From NCBI GenBank assembly GCA_030411725.1, contig MU839853.1, forward strand, positions 124,001-188,000: a stretch of DNA of 64,000 nucleotides. The letters run 5' to 3'. Of this stretch, positions 43,400-53,849 are shown in pieces. Source of the DNA: Echria macrotheca. Its lineage: Eukaryota; Ascomycota; Sordariomycetes; Sordariales; Schizotheciaceae. The first letter of the stretch is position 1; the number at the start of each line of letters is the position of its first letter. A program made the translations under genes and the position numbers. The notes under the pieces are model-generated. The model was not told where the DNA came from. It made no database searches and saw only the letters and a program-made list of their open reading frames with translations.

Positions 43400-44486
43400 C
43401 TTCGGCTCGACGTGGACAAGCTGGAAGGGGAAAATAAAGCGCCCGATGGCGCGGAGGAACACTGCAGGCATCTGGTGATCCACGTGGTATAAATGTGATG
43501 TTCCGTCTCGGGTTGGGGGCTCGCAGAGACCGGGGTACGGTCTAAGCGCGAAATGTGCCCCCTGGACGGGATGTTGTTCTCGGTGAAGGAGCAAAAGTGT
43601 GAGTGTTGGTTGTGAGGCAGTGTCCCCTCCACACCCTTCCTAGTTTCCTTATCCTGTCTTCTTCCCCCCTCACCCCCCGCACAGATGCCGGGCGCGCTCC
43701 TGGTGCCGTTGCGGGAACTGTGAGTTGTATCCAATTGGCGGAACGGGAGACCCTCCCATCCGGCCAAGTGTGCCATCCATCAGGCATCTGGGAGCTGCGG
43801 GCTCGGGTGAATGATGGCGCGGCCTTGGGAAAGCGGCGGTCTGTTTCGTACACAACTGTGTGCGAGGCCTTCAACAGTGCATCCGCTAGACTCGCCATGT
43901 TCAAGGTCCTCTGACTCTTGGTGTGTGGCGTGACTTTTCTGGCGAGCAGCGTGACTGGTTCTGGAGGCTGCCGTCAAGGTGCACTGCCTGTTCTTTGGAC
44001 AAGAGCAGTGTGGGAGACACTGCAGCCTTGCCAATGGCAGCCTGGAAATCCGGGCCTCTCAAAAGAAAAGCTGTGCAGTCGGCCCCGTTGTTTCTGCAAC
44101 ACCATCCAATGGACCCCGAGAGCTGCCAGTCAACATCTGCAAAACATCTGCACAAAGGCCCAACTCCTCGACATTACGGCTTCAATTGGCAGGCTCAAAA
44201 ACTGCCGGAAGTTCCACAATATCACACTGGGGAGCGGATTGGAGCGCGAGATCATGCATCATGCGACCTTTGCGCGCAGGGATATGTTGTGGTTTCTGTT
44301 GGTTGCTCTGGGAGCTGCGCGTATGTCGGCTATGTTCTTTGTACCATCTACCACCAATGGCATTGCAAATATCAATATAAGAGACTTGCTGGCTCCCTTG
44401 CTGATGGTGCTGTCTTCAACCGACAGGTCTTTTCGCATTGGGCGAGATTTCGTTGGTCTAGATTCGCATTTGCACAAACCTCGACA
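43400..44486. promoter_or_regulatory. Shared divergent promoter of the kinase pair
   Basis: 1.09 kb between two paralogous genes transcribed away from each other. Open frames on the plus strand (43918-44490) run into the copy-2 gene but upstream of its ATG they have no conserved character. No repeat or TATA box stands out. Confidence 0.45.
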
Positions 44487-46460
44487 ATGACTTCCAACAC
44501 GGATCCCCAGTCATCCAAAACGGTTCACCAACGCCCCCGCAGAGTCACATTGTTGAAGCGGCTGTCTGCGTGCGCGATCATGAAAGGTCCCCGTGGAGGT
44601 GGTGACGAAGTTTTCATCCCCAAAGATGAACTGGCCCGTGTCCTCGACTCCGCCACTGTGCAGCCTGAGCTTAAGAGGTGCCTTACTCAGTTTCGCTGTG
44701 ACAGCAGCGCCCTGACTGAATATGTCGTCAAATACGCCCCAAAGACATTTTCGGCGCTTGTGTTCGGCGGCGGGACTAAGTTCATTGCTCCGCTGCATCG
44801 CGCCGGGTTCCAGGATGACCAGCTCCCGGTCAGTCGCGATGCATTTGAAGAAGCCATTCAAAAGGGGATGAAGGATCTTGAAAATGATGGAGGCTATACT
44901 GATATGATGGACGATGAGGACGAACTGGAGGCCCAAGTGGAGGCCCAAGTCCACAGCTTCGCAGCCAACAACCAATGGTTATTTACTGCGCCAATTTTTG
45001 GCGGAAAACAGTTTGGCCACAAGCTCCATGCAAAGACGCGGCTGCCCTTTTTGCCTATCGACCCGGCCGAAATGAAAACAGCCTCCGGTGGATTTGGCAA
45101 GGTTCAGGAGCGTGTGATTCACAAAAGTCATCTCGTCGTTGACGGTCTCGTAAGTGCTAGTTCTAGCCGGGAGAGACGCAGCCGCTCTGGTCATACTGAT
45201 AACATGGGAAGGAACTGTCGTACCAGAATTTCAACGGTCAACTCCACCCTCGTATAGCTGAGAAGGAATTGACCAAGCCGACTGATTGGGACACCAATAG
45301 GCACAACAAGGAGGCCAAGAAGGAAGCCGATAACCTCCAGGCCATTAGGGAGCTCAACCATGACCATCTCATCAAGGCCATCGCATATTATGTTCAGGAT
45401 GGCCGCCACGTCTTTCTCTTCCCGTTCGCCGAGGACGGGAATCTACGGCAACACTGGCAGAAGGCCGACCCCGGCCTCAAGCTTGGCTCGCGTCAGCTAG
45501 AATGGACACTCAGGCAGCTCGCGGGTCTCGCCGAAGCAGTTCAAGCTCTCCACAAGGAGAATTGCCGGCATGGAGATCTGAAGCCTGAGAATATCCTTTG
45601 TTTCCGAAAGGGAAAAGACGGTGTTGCTGTGCACGCCGTCTGTTTTGTCATCGCTGACGTGGGATTGGCAAAGATGCACAACGACATTACAGCGCTGCGG
45701 GATGGAAAGACAACGACAATGGGCAGGACCATGATGTACTCGCCCCCCGAGCTCGAATTCAGAAAGGATACCCCAAGATCGCGACTTTTCGACATCTGGT
45801 CGCTCGGCTGCATCTTTCTGGAGTGTGTTGTGTGGCTGGTTTACGGCAAAGCCGGTCTGGGAACCTTCCAGGATGAGATGGGAGGTTATGGCCAACGAGG
45901 ACCGTTCTACGCTCCAACATCCCGCACTGGTACTAACTCGGGCGATGTGGTGGAGGCCAGATTTGAAGTGCATCCCGCGGTCACGCGCTGGGCTGAGCGG
46001 CTCAGGGAGCGTCGGTGCTGCAGCGAAGGCACCGCTCTTCGAACGCTTGTTGATCTCATCATGGACAAGATGTTGGTTGTTGCGACCCCGAATTACGGCG
46101 CGGCTGTTGCGGAGGAGCTTGGTCGCAAAACATCCCGAAGACTTGCCATGCCTCAAGCAACGCCGCAGGTTTTCATTAGCCCTCCTACCGTCGGGCAAGA
46201 ACCATCAGCTGTGAAGCTAAGAGCCACATCTTCCGAGATTCACGACGCTTTTCAGGACATCCTAAAGGGGATCGAGTCAGGCACGCTTCATATCACGCCA
46301 AACAGTGAAGGCCAAGGACCAATTCCGGGTAGCCTACTGACTGCCTCCGGGAACCCTTCTCGAGCAGGAGGGCTAACCGCGAACCGAAATCCTTTGGTAT
46401 GCCTCCGGCTACGTTGCCTGATTACCATACTGACGAGTGGATGATTAGGATGTACGTTGA
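44487..46460 (+). CDS. Kinase-like protein, copy 2 of a head-to-head pair
   Basis: Exon 1 44487-45149, exon 2 45227-46396 and a four-codon exon 46449-46460; the first intron has a perfect TACTGATAAC branch and may instead end at AAG 45211, adding five codons. Result ~614 residues. The N-terminal domain parallels copy 1 (YAPKTFSALVF, AGFQDDQLPVSR, HKLHAKTRLPF). The kinase has an intact glycine loop (SGGFGKV), Lys ~234 in AEKEL, RHGDLKPENIL (Asp ~338), but DVG (~365-367) in place of DFG and SPPE in place of APE; DIWSLGCI is kept. A Ser/Thr-rich tail of ~100 residues follows. If the last intron is retained, the protein ends 12 codons later at 46444. Confidence 0.82.
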
Positions 46461-47071
46461 TTGCGAGCTCGATGGTTTTCGTTCCACGGTATGCTGACTG
46501 ACTACTGTCTATAGGATGTAGGTTTCAGGCTCCCTTGATATTGATGAAGGAACTTGCTAACAAATAACCTACTGCAACAGTATGTGGGTACACTTCTAAA
46601 TGCGTTTAGCTCTGTGTTTTCCCGTCAGGTTTAGTCGTGCTAACCAAGGGGCGTGGACAGATGGTCAGTCTCTGTGGTTCCAAACTGATGAAAATATTGC
46701 TGTGTTAATAGTTCTTTTGAGCCGAGACGTTGACGTGTTAGTAATTAGCGTGTAAGTTTATGAATCTGCAAGGTTTATCTTTGCTTGCTGCGTGCGCTGT
46801 TGCTGACGTTCCCGGCTTGTAGACGGTGAGTTCTGGTGTGCCCCTAACATTCATCCTGGAATACCTTCTGCGTTCATCCTCAACCAAGCAGTCGCTGACT
46901 TGCCCGGGCGTCATATAGAAGGTAATTACTCGCCTGCATGCTTTTCTTGTAGAAGTACATATTGACAGCAAGGTGGCCCAGGTGAACGATAGCTGGGAGT
47001 ACACTCCAGATGCTACCCTGGCACGGGAGGTCTTCCAAAGCCTCAACACGAACACCGTTCTCCCACGGAGC
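46461..47071. other. Intergenic, upstream of the HET gene
   Basis: About 600 bp with two GGATGTA-type repeats near 46448 and 46515. Nothing else recognised. Confidence 0.5.
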
Positions 47072-48915
47072 ATGACCAGCCCACTTTGCGCTCGATGCAA
47101 AGGACTGGAACTCCTCTCATTGGAATGCAAATTTAGCGACACAGTTTCCGGGCTCCGATCGACAGCGGAGAGAGGTTGTGCCCTCTGCAGGCTCTTACTT
47201 TCGTGGTGTAACAGTCACCCTGAGGCCGCCCAAGGAGTGATCAAGTTTTTCAGGGCGGGAGCCCGGCTTGCAGCTGTCGGAAGCGAACGCGTGGGCATTG
47301 CAACTCTTTGCGTTACAGCAGCGGGTATGTCGCCAATCTCACCATCTTTCGAAGAGACTCTGCTGATTGCACTCCACAGATCGCCAACGGGAAGGCCTTC
47401 AACTTGGGTTCCCAAGTCTGCCCGAGCCGGGAAGTGCCAGTCACATCAATGTTCTGAGCCGCTGGCTTGTTGACTGCGACGAGAAGCACGCCTGCTTCCC
47501 GGAGGACATCGACTTTCTTCCCACTCGCCTCATCGACGTCGGGGCGGAGAACTCCTCGACTGTTCGCCTTGTTTGCAATACCACCGGGCTTGACAGAAAG
47601 ACCAAGTACATTGCCCTTTCTCACAGGTGGGGTAAAGACAAGCCCTTGAAGACCGAGACCAAGAACATCGAGGGACTCAGCGAGTGGGTCATCGACTTTG
47701 ACGGCCTGCCGAAAACGTTCCGACATGCGGTTCAAGTCACACGCAGTCTGGGCCTCGGATATCTCTGGATTGACTCTCTCTGCATCGTCCAAGACGACGT
47801 CAAGGACTGGGAGCGCGAGTCTCAGAGAATGGAAGAGGTTTTTAGCTCAGCATACTGCACCATCGCGGCCACGTGCGCTTCCGGAACGAACGACGGCTTT
47901 CTCAAGCAGCGAACGGAAAGGCAGGTTGTTGCTATGAAGGATACTACCAGCGGGCTTTCGTTTTATGCCTGTGAAGCCATCAATGATTTTGGTGGTGATG
48001 TGGACAGCAGTGTCCTCAACAATCGCGGTTGGGTGTTGCAGGAGAGAGCTCTGGCACGAAGAACTGTTCATTTCACAGAGACTCAGACTTACTGGGAGTG
48101 TGGGAAGGGGGTTCGATGCGAGACAATGACAAAGATGAAAAAGTGAGTGGTACTATCCCAATCCTCCCGTCCCGTTTCTGATGGCGACCAGCGAGGCATC
48201 TTTGTTCCTCGGGGACAGCAACTTTCCGGAATATGCCGTTTTCCAATCGGAGGGGAAGAAGATCAAGCTTGTCCAAAGTCTCTATGAAAAGTACTCCAAG
48301 ATGGATCTCACGTACAACGAGGACAGGCCGATTGCCATCAGGGGCCTGGAGGCCAGGCTTATCCAGACCGTCGGTGGACCGGGTGGCTTCGGTGTCTTTG
48401 AAAAACACCTCCATCGGTACCTGCTTTGGCAAAGGACTGAGAAAAGTCTGACAAGAATCAAGGAATTCCCAAACGGACCGGTACCGTCCTGGTCGTGGAT
48501 GGCATGGGATGGCGCGATTGAGTACATGGATGACATCCCAGGCAACCAAGTCGAGTGGCAAGCCGAGGTTCAGTGGCGATCTCCCATGTCGCGGTCTGAG
48601 AAAATCGAGCAGATATCGGAGTACCCCTTTCTTACCGCCACAGTCAGAGAGTTTTCGAGCCCTGCTGTCACAGGTATCAAGTTTGATGATGGAAGGACGG
48701 ATTTGTCACCAGGCTGCCGGTGCGTCGTTCTCGGGGTCTCGAAGCCACAACCAGGACTGGGACGGGGAGGAGACTGTTACGTGCTGGCCGTGGCCGACGT
48801 GCTGGTTCCTGATGGCAATGAAAAAGACACGTACTGGCAGCGGCTTGGGGTTGGAAAAGTTCGACGAGAGGATGTTGCATGGGAAAAGCCGAGCTCTGCA
48901 GTGTTGATTCGCTGA
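47072..48915 (+). CDS. HET-domain protein (heterokaryon incompatibility, PF06985)
   Basis: Three exons (47072-47324, 47380-48142, 48192-48915) give 579 residues starting MTSPLCARCKG. The N-terminus has CxxC pairs (LCARC, GCALC). The HET domain spans ~175-330 with all three conserved blocks: YIALSHRWG, GLGYLWIDSLCIVQDD followed by DW..ES.RM..VF..A.CTIAA, and NNRGWVLQERALARR. The C-terminal ~240 residues contain PSWSWMAWDG, the usual post-HET motif. HET proteins trigger cell death in non-self recognition, in many cases through a TIR-like NADase fold. It has no NACHT or repeat domain of its own, so a partner protein may provide recognition. It lies in tandem downstream of kinase copy 2. Confidence 0.93.
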
Positions 48916-48916
48916 T

Positions 48917-49348
48917 GTGAGGGACAAAAGGGTCTAGTAACATAGACTCATGTCGCTTGGGGATCAGGGCACCCGCGATGGGTAGCAAGAACACGAACGC
49001 ATTTGCAAAGGACATGATGGCAACGATTATATGCTTTTTTGTTCTTTTTGACCGGGGAAGACATGCATCCCTGATGTCGTCCTCTGATATGTAACGGAAA
49101 AGTCGCCTCAATATCCTCTGCCAAAGTCTGCTATCTAAGGTAGCCCACGTGTCACTGGTGATGTCCCCCTGGTATTCTGCATATCTCCGCGACTGGTCCT
49201 GCAACATCGGAGTGCCCGAGAACGAACCACTGCTCCCACTCGAGAAGAGTTTAGACAAATGGGGGGGGGGGGGGGAAGGGGGGAAGGAGTGGTCCCCGTT
49301 GAAAGAGTTTGGGGAATCCGTGACAGCCGAAAACGAACACCACATCAG
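48917..49348 (-). pseudogene. Possible truncated membrane-protein gene converging on the HET gene
   Basis: On the minus strand the frame from 49348 reads a Ser/Pro-rich part interrupted by a Pro run (poly-G tract at 49261-49275). A helical amphipathic segment follows (LDSRLWQRILRRLFRYIS), then a basic stretch and one hydrophobic helix (HIIVAIMSFANAFVFLLPIAG). This order resembles the start of the C-terminal membrane part of fungal DUF6594-type proteins, but the later helices are missing and the frame runs into the HET 3' end. It may be a remnant or a partial gene; evidence is modest. Confidence 0.3.
49261..49275. repeat. Poly-G tract (15 G, then AAGGGGGG)
   Basis: Run of 15 guanines followed by AAGGGGGG; prone to slippage and able to form G-quadruplexes. 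A sequencing or assembly length error here would shift the minus-strand frame discussed at 48917-49348. Confidence 0.85.
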
Positions 49349-49704
49349 AAACGGTTCTGGGATGAGCCTAAAACGTCTGCGTGAATCTGCAAGGGGGCTC
49401 AGCAACGGAGAGTATCATCAAAGAATATTGGTAAGTATACAAGCCATCTCAACAACATCAACCGACGAGCTGCTGGGACCCCCTCGCCTTGGTGTTGATG
49501 ATTTCACATAGCTCAGAGGCATGGTTGCTCTGTGTACCTCTCACATGCCTTGCGATGCCTTCATAGGTACCAAAGCGAGTCGATATACAACAGACCTAGT
49601 GGAATAAAGCCCCAGGCTACAGATAAGACACATTTCCAGCTCCTTTGCCTTTGCTATGTCCCCTCCTCATTTTCCATCTCGTTTCAAGTTGCTTCCTCTC
49701 ACGT

Positions 49705-50055
49705 TCAGCGCTTGTTTTTCTTCGACGACAGTTTCGACACAACCAATGCGGCCCCAGCAGCGACGGCTACAGTGCCGAGGATTGCCCCTTTATTTTCCCT
49801 CACGGCCTTCCCAAGCTTTTCTCCGAGGATCTCAGCGTCGGAGCGTTGTGGAACCGGTTGCGCTTTCTCGGCACGAGCCTGTTTAACCAGCTCCCAAGTC
49901 TGCTGGATGCCGCATGCGGTTGGCACACTTCCGATGGCCGTGCCACCGGCGGAAGCCGCAAATTTACGGTTCGTGATGATGCCGCGCGCAAGAGGCTCGC
50001 GTTGGGGGGGTGCGTTCACGCTTGTAAAGAAGTTGTTGAATCCGAAGTCGTCCAT
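49705..50055 (-). CDS. Small tail-anchored-type protein (116 aa)
   Basis: From the ATG at 50055 (MDDFGFNNFFTSV) to a stop at 49705 without intron. The middle is Ala/Gly-rich and partly helical (TWELVKQARAEKAQ, AEILGEKLGKAVREN). The C-terminus carries one Gly/Ala-rich hydrophobic helix (GAILGTVAVAAGAALVV) followed by a basic end (SKLSSKKNKR). No signal peptide. That is the layout of a tail-anchored membrane protein facing the cytosol. I do not know the family. It lies between the HET gene and the membrane protein at 50739 and faces away from the latter. Confidence 0.5.
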   Translation of the reverse strand: MDDFGFNNFFTSVNAPPQREPLARGIITNRKFAASAGGTAIGSVPTACGIQQTWELVKQARAEKAQPVPQRSDAEILGEKLGKAVRENKGAILGTVAVAAGAALVVSKLSSKKNKR

Positions 50056-50738
50056 GCTGCCGGTACGGTTGCTTCAGTGTGTGTACAATATGTCGGACCA
50101 ATTTTTGTTGTTGACAGAGGATGGCTGAAGATCGGCGTGCGCGGGTTCGGTTGCTGCCTCGACCTTGTTAAATGTCTAGGGTCATGGGCAGATCGGGAGG
50201 TTGGGTTGTTTATCATATATGCCTGGCAAGACCGCTTGGCTGAGAACCTGACCCTGGTCAGACGAGAGTTTGGGCTACTTGTGCGTTCGCTAAATCCGAG
50301 GTTATGGCAGGGTTAGGTGGGTGTTAGGTACCGGTACAACGTATCATGGTCAGTGAAGGGGGGGCGGGAAAGAATGGCATTGGCTTAACTGCCTGTACAG
50401 CTGAAATGTGATATTGAGTCCGACACGCATTGCGCTGGGACGCTATTTTAAATAATTCGCTAAAACGGCCACACGGTCACACGTGGGTGTTCGAGAGCGA
50501 GGCTTATCAAACTAGTAAGATGATACTAAACAGACCAGAAGGTGACCAAAAGGTGTTGTTCCGTCTCCTAGCGCGGGGGCGCAAAGTTTCCGCTCCAAGT
50601 TCCCCGACCAGCAGTCTTGAATATTTGCCCCTTCTGTGCCCCGCTGAATACCGCCGTCAAAGTCCAGCCCTTGATTAAATATACGCAGTACCTTGAGTCG
50701 TCGCCCTTGTTTCCTCATAACCATTCTTGAGAGTCGGG
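50056..50738. other. Intergenic between divergent genes
   Basis: No supported gene; promoter region for the small tail-anchored protein (minus) and the 457-residue membrane protein (plus). Confidence 0.55.
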
Positions 50739-52229
50739 ATGTCGGACAACCACGCGAAGCTCAGGATCTCGCATCCCAAGGATATTGGTTCCTTCGGCCA
50801 GACATTCTCGAATTTCTTGGAGCTGTTAGCGCTTCTAGCACCGTCCAGGGAAGTGCTCGCGACAATATCCCACGTAACGCACACGACGGAAATCACCAAT
50901 GGTCGCCTCATAGCAGTGGTGACAATCACCATCCCCCATGGCGCAGAGAAAGACTTTTGCGAGGCCGTCATGGACCCGGGGTCTGATCCCGCGGTCAATG
51001 CCGTCTCAGAGCAGGGGCTCCTCGGCTTCTCAGCTGTCGAGGGCGACCGGCTCTACACGCCGTGGAACATGTCCATCTTCCAAACATGCTACATGTTCGG
51101 AGCTGATCGCATGATCAAGTTCCAGCTCCAGGGTCTCAAGTGGTTTAGCAAGCGCGAGCTTCCCATGTGGCTCCAATTGGCTACCTTTGCTGCAGGGACC
51201 TGCATTCAGCTATCCTTCATGAGCACCATCGCATCTGTACGCGGAAATCGCGATGCAGCTCGTCTCATAGCTTTACGGCAAGCGCAGACGAAGGGCCGGA
51301 TTGAATGGGTTGGCGGAGCAACCGAAACCGGGACGAGGCTCCTGCAGGCAATTGTAGGTGTAAGGATGATGTCTAAGAGCCAAGGCACTAATGAGTACGC
51401 GCTTTTTAGGCCAAGGAGAACGAGAAGATTCTCAGTGAGGATGACCAGAAACGTTTGACTGCCAACGCCATTGGGGATCTCAGCCGAGACACTGCTGATG
51501 TGTGCGAACTGATGCAGGGGATGACCCATGGCAGAACTGAGGGTAGATGCACTGTTCCGTCTCCTGGTGACACCATATTCGCTGACAAACTTGGGGTGTG
51601 TAGCAAGCCAGGTTGACGAAGAATGGGACAGGGAGCTCCCCAAGATCTTCCAGGGCCTGTACAAGCTCACGATCAGGACCTACACAGCGTTTTCGCTGAC
51701 GGAAGAGTTGCTCAATCATTACCTCCGCATATCTCTCACGCAGGGAGCCGCGGCCGTATCCTCTCTTGTGAACACCGCGGCCTGTAGTCTCCAGCTTTAC
51801 CTACTGCTTGAGGCCAGACGTGCCATTCCTACGATGGCGACAGCTTTGATGCCGGCCGTTCAGTCGGCTGCAGCTGGCGCTGTTTTTGGACTGGGCGCAA
51901 CCATTTACCACGGCATCCAGGCGGCAAAGGCACACAAGAGAAAGGAACGCTGCAGGCAGCTCGCCTGTCTGATCCAACAAATTTGGGAGGCCGCCGCCGA
52001 AACCAACATGTTCGTACGCTGGGTCAAGACCTCTGGAACGACGGTGGTGTTCGTACAGGATTCAGGGCGTGAGTGGGAGAAGTTCTTAGCAGCCCTGAAA
52101 GGCCCCGGTGAAGTACGTGAACAGTGGAAGCAGCCCAGGTTTGTGATTCATTGGGTGGATCAGCGTCGAACTGCCTTGAAGAAACTCTCTACAGAGGTCG
52201 CAGCCGAGTGGGAAGCGGTTTGTTCATGA
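50739..52229 (+). CDS. Uncharacterised membrane-associated protein (457 aa, three exons)
   Basis: Exons 50739-51353, 51410-51542 and 51604-52229, with introns of 56 nt (CACTAATG branch, TTTTAG) and 61 nt (GTAGAT donor, GCTGAC branch, TGTAG). The splices lift out two stop-containing stretches and join three frames. Residues ~1-140 are soluble (KDIGSFGQTFSNFLELLALL, a VVTITIP strand, CEAVMDPGSD). Near 150-175 lies a hydrophobic helix (WLQLATFAAGTCIQLSFMS), and at ~340-375 a Gly/Ala-rich one (SAAAGAVFGLGATIYHGIQAA) flanked by Lys/Arg. The last ~90 residues are helical (LACLIQQIWEAAAETNMF, ALKKLSTEVAAEWEAV). I recognise no domain. The Gly-zipper-like helix next to helical bundles is reminiscent of membrane-disrupting execution domains; that is only a thought. 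Confidence 0.66.
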
Positions 52230-52635
52230 AAGGGAATGATGTTGGTTTGTAGGTAGGAATTGAAGATTTACGGTTCATAGAGAACGATAGTTGAGGAGCT
52301 CATGTGTTTTGCGGGCCAAAATTGCCATTCAGCGGTCGGTCTTAGTTATTAAAGATAGCGTAGAAACTTCCACTCCCAACTTTCTAGCATTGCGAGAAGC
52401 CTTTCCAAGTCGACCACGCCTGCATTACCAACTAAACTGGCCAGTTGGTGCTCTAATCTGGCGGCTACGAAGGGGGAAACCTCTCTCCGTAGAGACTGGT
52501 ACAAAACCCCGGCTCCTGTGACTGCCGCGAAGCCTCGTGTCGAACTGTGGGTGTTCAGGAGAACAGTAGGGATGGACCTGGGGAGTGGCGTCAGTTACTA
52601 TAGATAGCCATTGGCTCAAACTCGGGCAAAGGGAC
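52230..52635. other. Intergenic between convergent genes
   Basis: 406 bp, 3' flanks of the two neighbouring genes. Nothing recognised. Confidence 0.55.
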
Positions 52636-52920
52636 TCACAGCCCGAGCGCCACATGGCGCCATGACGCCCTCTTTTCCGATAAATCACGCTGCAGCTCCT
52701 GAACCAGCTGTGTCAACCTTGCGACATCGCTTCGGACCCGATTTTCGGCAATGCGGCGGTCCAGCTCCTTGTCGGCTTCATCGTAGCCCTCTGGTTCTTG
52801 TGCCCGTATGCCGTGGCGACGCGTCGTCTGCCTCTGGGTCTCGACTAGAAATTTGACGTCCTGCAGCAAACTGGATGTCCCATGGGGGTCCAAGGGAAAA
52901 TAGGGCATGGGGGGTTCCAT
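52636..52920 (-). CDS. Small helical protein (94 aa), coiled-coil C-terminus
   Basis: From an ATG at 52920 in excellent context (GGCCATGGA) the protein starts MEPPMPYFPLDP. The rest is strongly helical and charged: SSLLQDVKFLVETQRQ, then YDEADKELDRRIAENRV and DVARLTQLVQELQRDL, with heptad-like leucines. It has no signal peptide, no membrane helix and no cysteines. It may act as a dimerising adaptor. Codon use and composition look natural, and the antisense frame is poor. No family recognised; a small-gene false positive cannot be ruled out. Confidence 0.42.
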   Translation of the reverse strand: MEPPMPYFPLDPHGTSSLLQDVKFLVETQRQTTRRHGIRAQEPEGYDEADKELDRRIAENRVRSDVARLTQLVQELQRDLSEKRASWRHVALGL

Positions 52921-53381
52921 GGCCAATGAATTGTTCAAAGCCCGTCCAAAACGATGCGCAAGAGGCAAGGAGACTCCTTGACACCGAGAAGATATCTTTA
53001 TCTCGCGAGCGAGCGGGGAAAAAAAATCAATATCTGCACCTCAGCCACCGCAATGGGGGTCCAGGCGCAGCCTGATGGCCGTGTGTAAACAAATGTTGTG
53101 TTCTAGACCCTTTGGCGCGAAGGCGCGGGGTTATCTGCCCAGGGCAGCTATGTACCGGTACAACGTTTCGGGCACGCAAGGCTGGCGAAGACCAATTCAT
53201 CGATTGAGGGTGGGGGTAAAGGACAATGTGCTGTTCCCCCGCTGCACCTCCTGCCACAGTGCAGACACCAGACCTGAACCCATTCCTCCCTCCCTTGATT
53301 CTTGCCCCGATTACAACATCGAACACACGTGTCCTAGTCGAAATCGCTAGTCGCCAACAATCACCACACTACACCGCCATC
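52921..53381. other. Intergenic between divergent genes
   Basis: 461 bp promoter region between two small genes. Nothing specific seen. Confidence 0.55.
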
Positions 53382-53849
53382 ATGGATATCACGCCGTCTT
53401 CATTAGTCGATGCTGGCAGCCGCGCGTTGGTGTCCCTTGGAAGCACGACCGTCGGTGCGATTGCGGAAGTCGCCAAGGAGCGCTTGGCACACCCGGACCC
53501 CATGAGCCACACCGCAAGCCCGAGGATGAACGGCATAATCATCTACAAGTCGCCCCAGACGGTGGCCAGCGGTATGAGCACCACCCAGAAGGTCGCACTG
53601 GGCGTTGGGGCCGTCGCCGTTTTTGCCGTAGGTGTTGGAGCTGGCGTCGCCATCAAGACGGCGATGGACAAGCAAAAGGAGGAGGCCGAGAGACGCCGGC
53701 GTTTGCTTCAGGGTAAAACAGATACAACACATCTCCATTTGCTTTATGGATGTGTGAATGCTGACAGAAACCTGGATACAGCCGTCGGAGTCACCGATGC
53801 GTACGCCGATGTTCGGGGAGATATGATGAACTCGCTTGGAAGGGCATAG
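53382..53849 (+). CDS. Small protein with central Gly/Ala/Val membrane helix
   Basis: The ATG at 53382 (CATCATGGA) opens MDITPSSLVDAGSRALVSLG, a helical Ala/Ser-rich part, then TTQKVALGVGAVAVFAVGVG, a hydrophobic helix with regular small residues, and a charged helix (DKQKEEAERRRRLLQ). Unspliced, it runs to 53849 (155 residues). A GTAAAA..GCTGACAG intron (53713-53766) would instead give a tail ending PMFGEI at 53826; its branch point is too near the acceptor to be sure. No signal peptide and no known family. The helix resembles that of the tail-anchored protein at 49705. Confidence 0.5.
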   Translation: MDITPSSLVDAGSRALVSLGSTTVGAIAEVAKERLAHPDPMSHTASPRMNGIIIYKSPQTVASGMSTTQKVALGVGAVAVFAVGVGAGVAIKTAMDKQKEEAERRRRLLQGKTDTTHLHLLYGCVNADRNLDTAVGVTDAYADVRGDMMNSLGRA

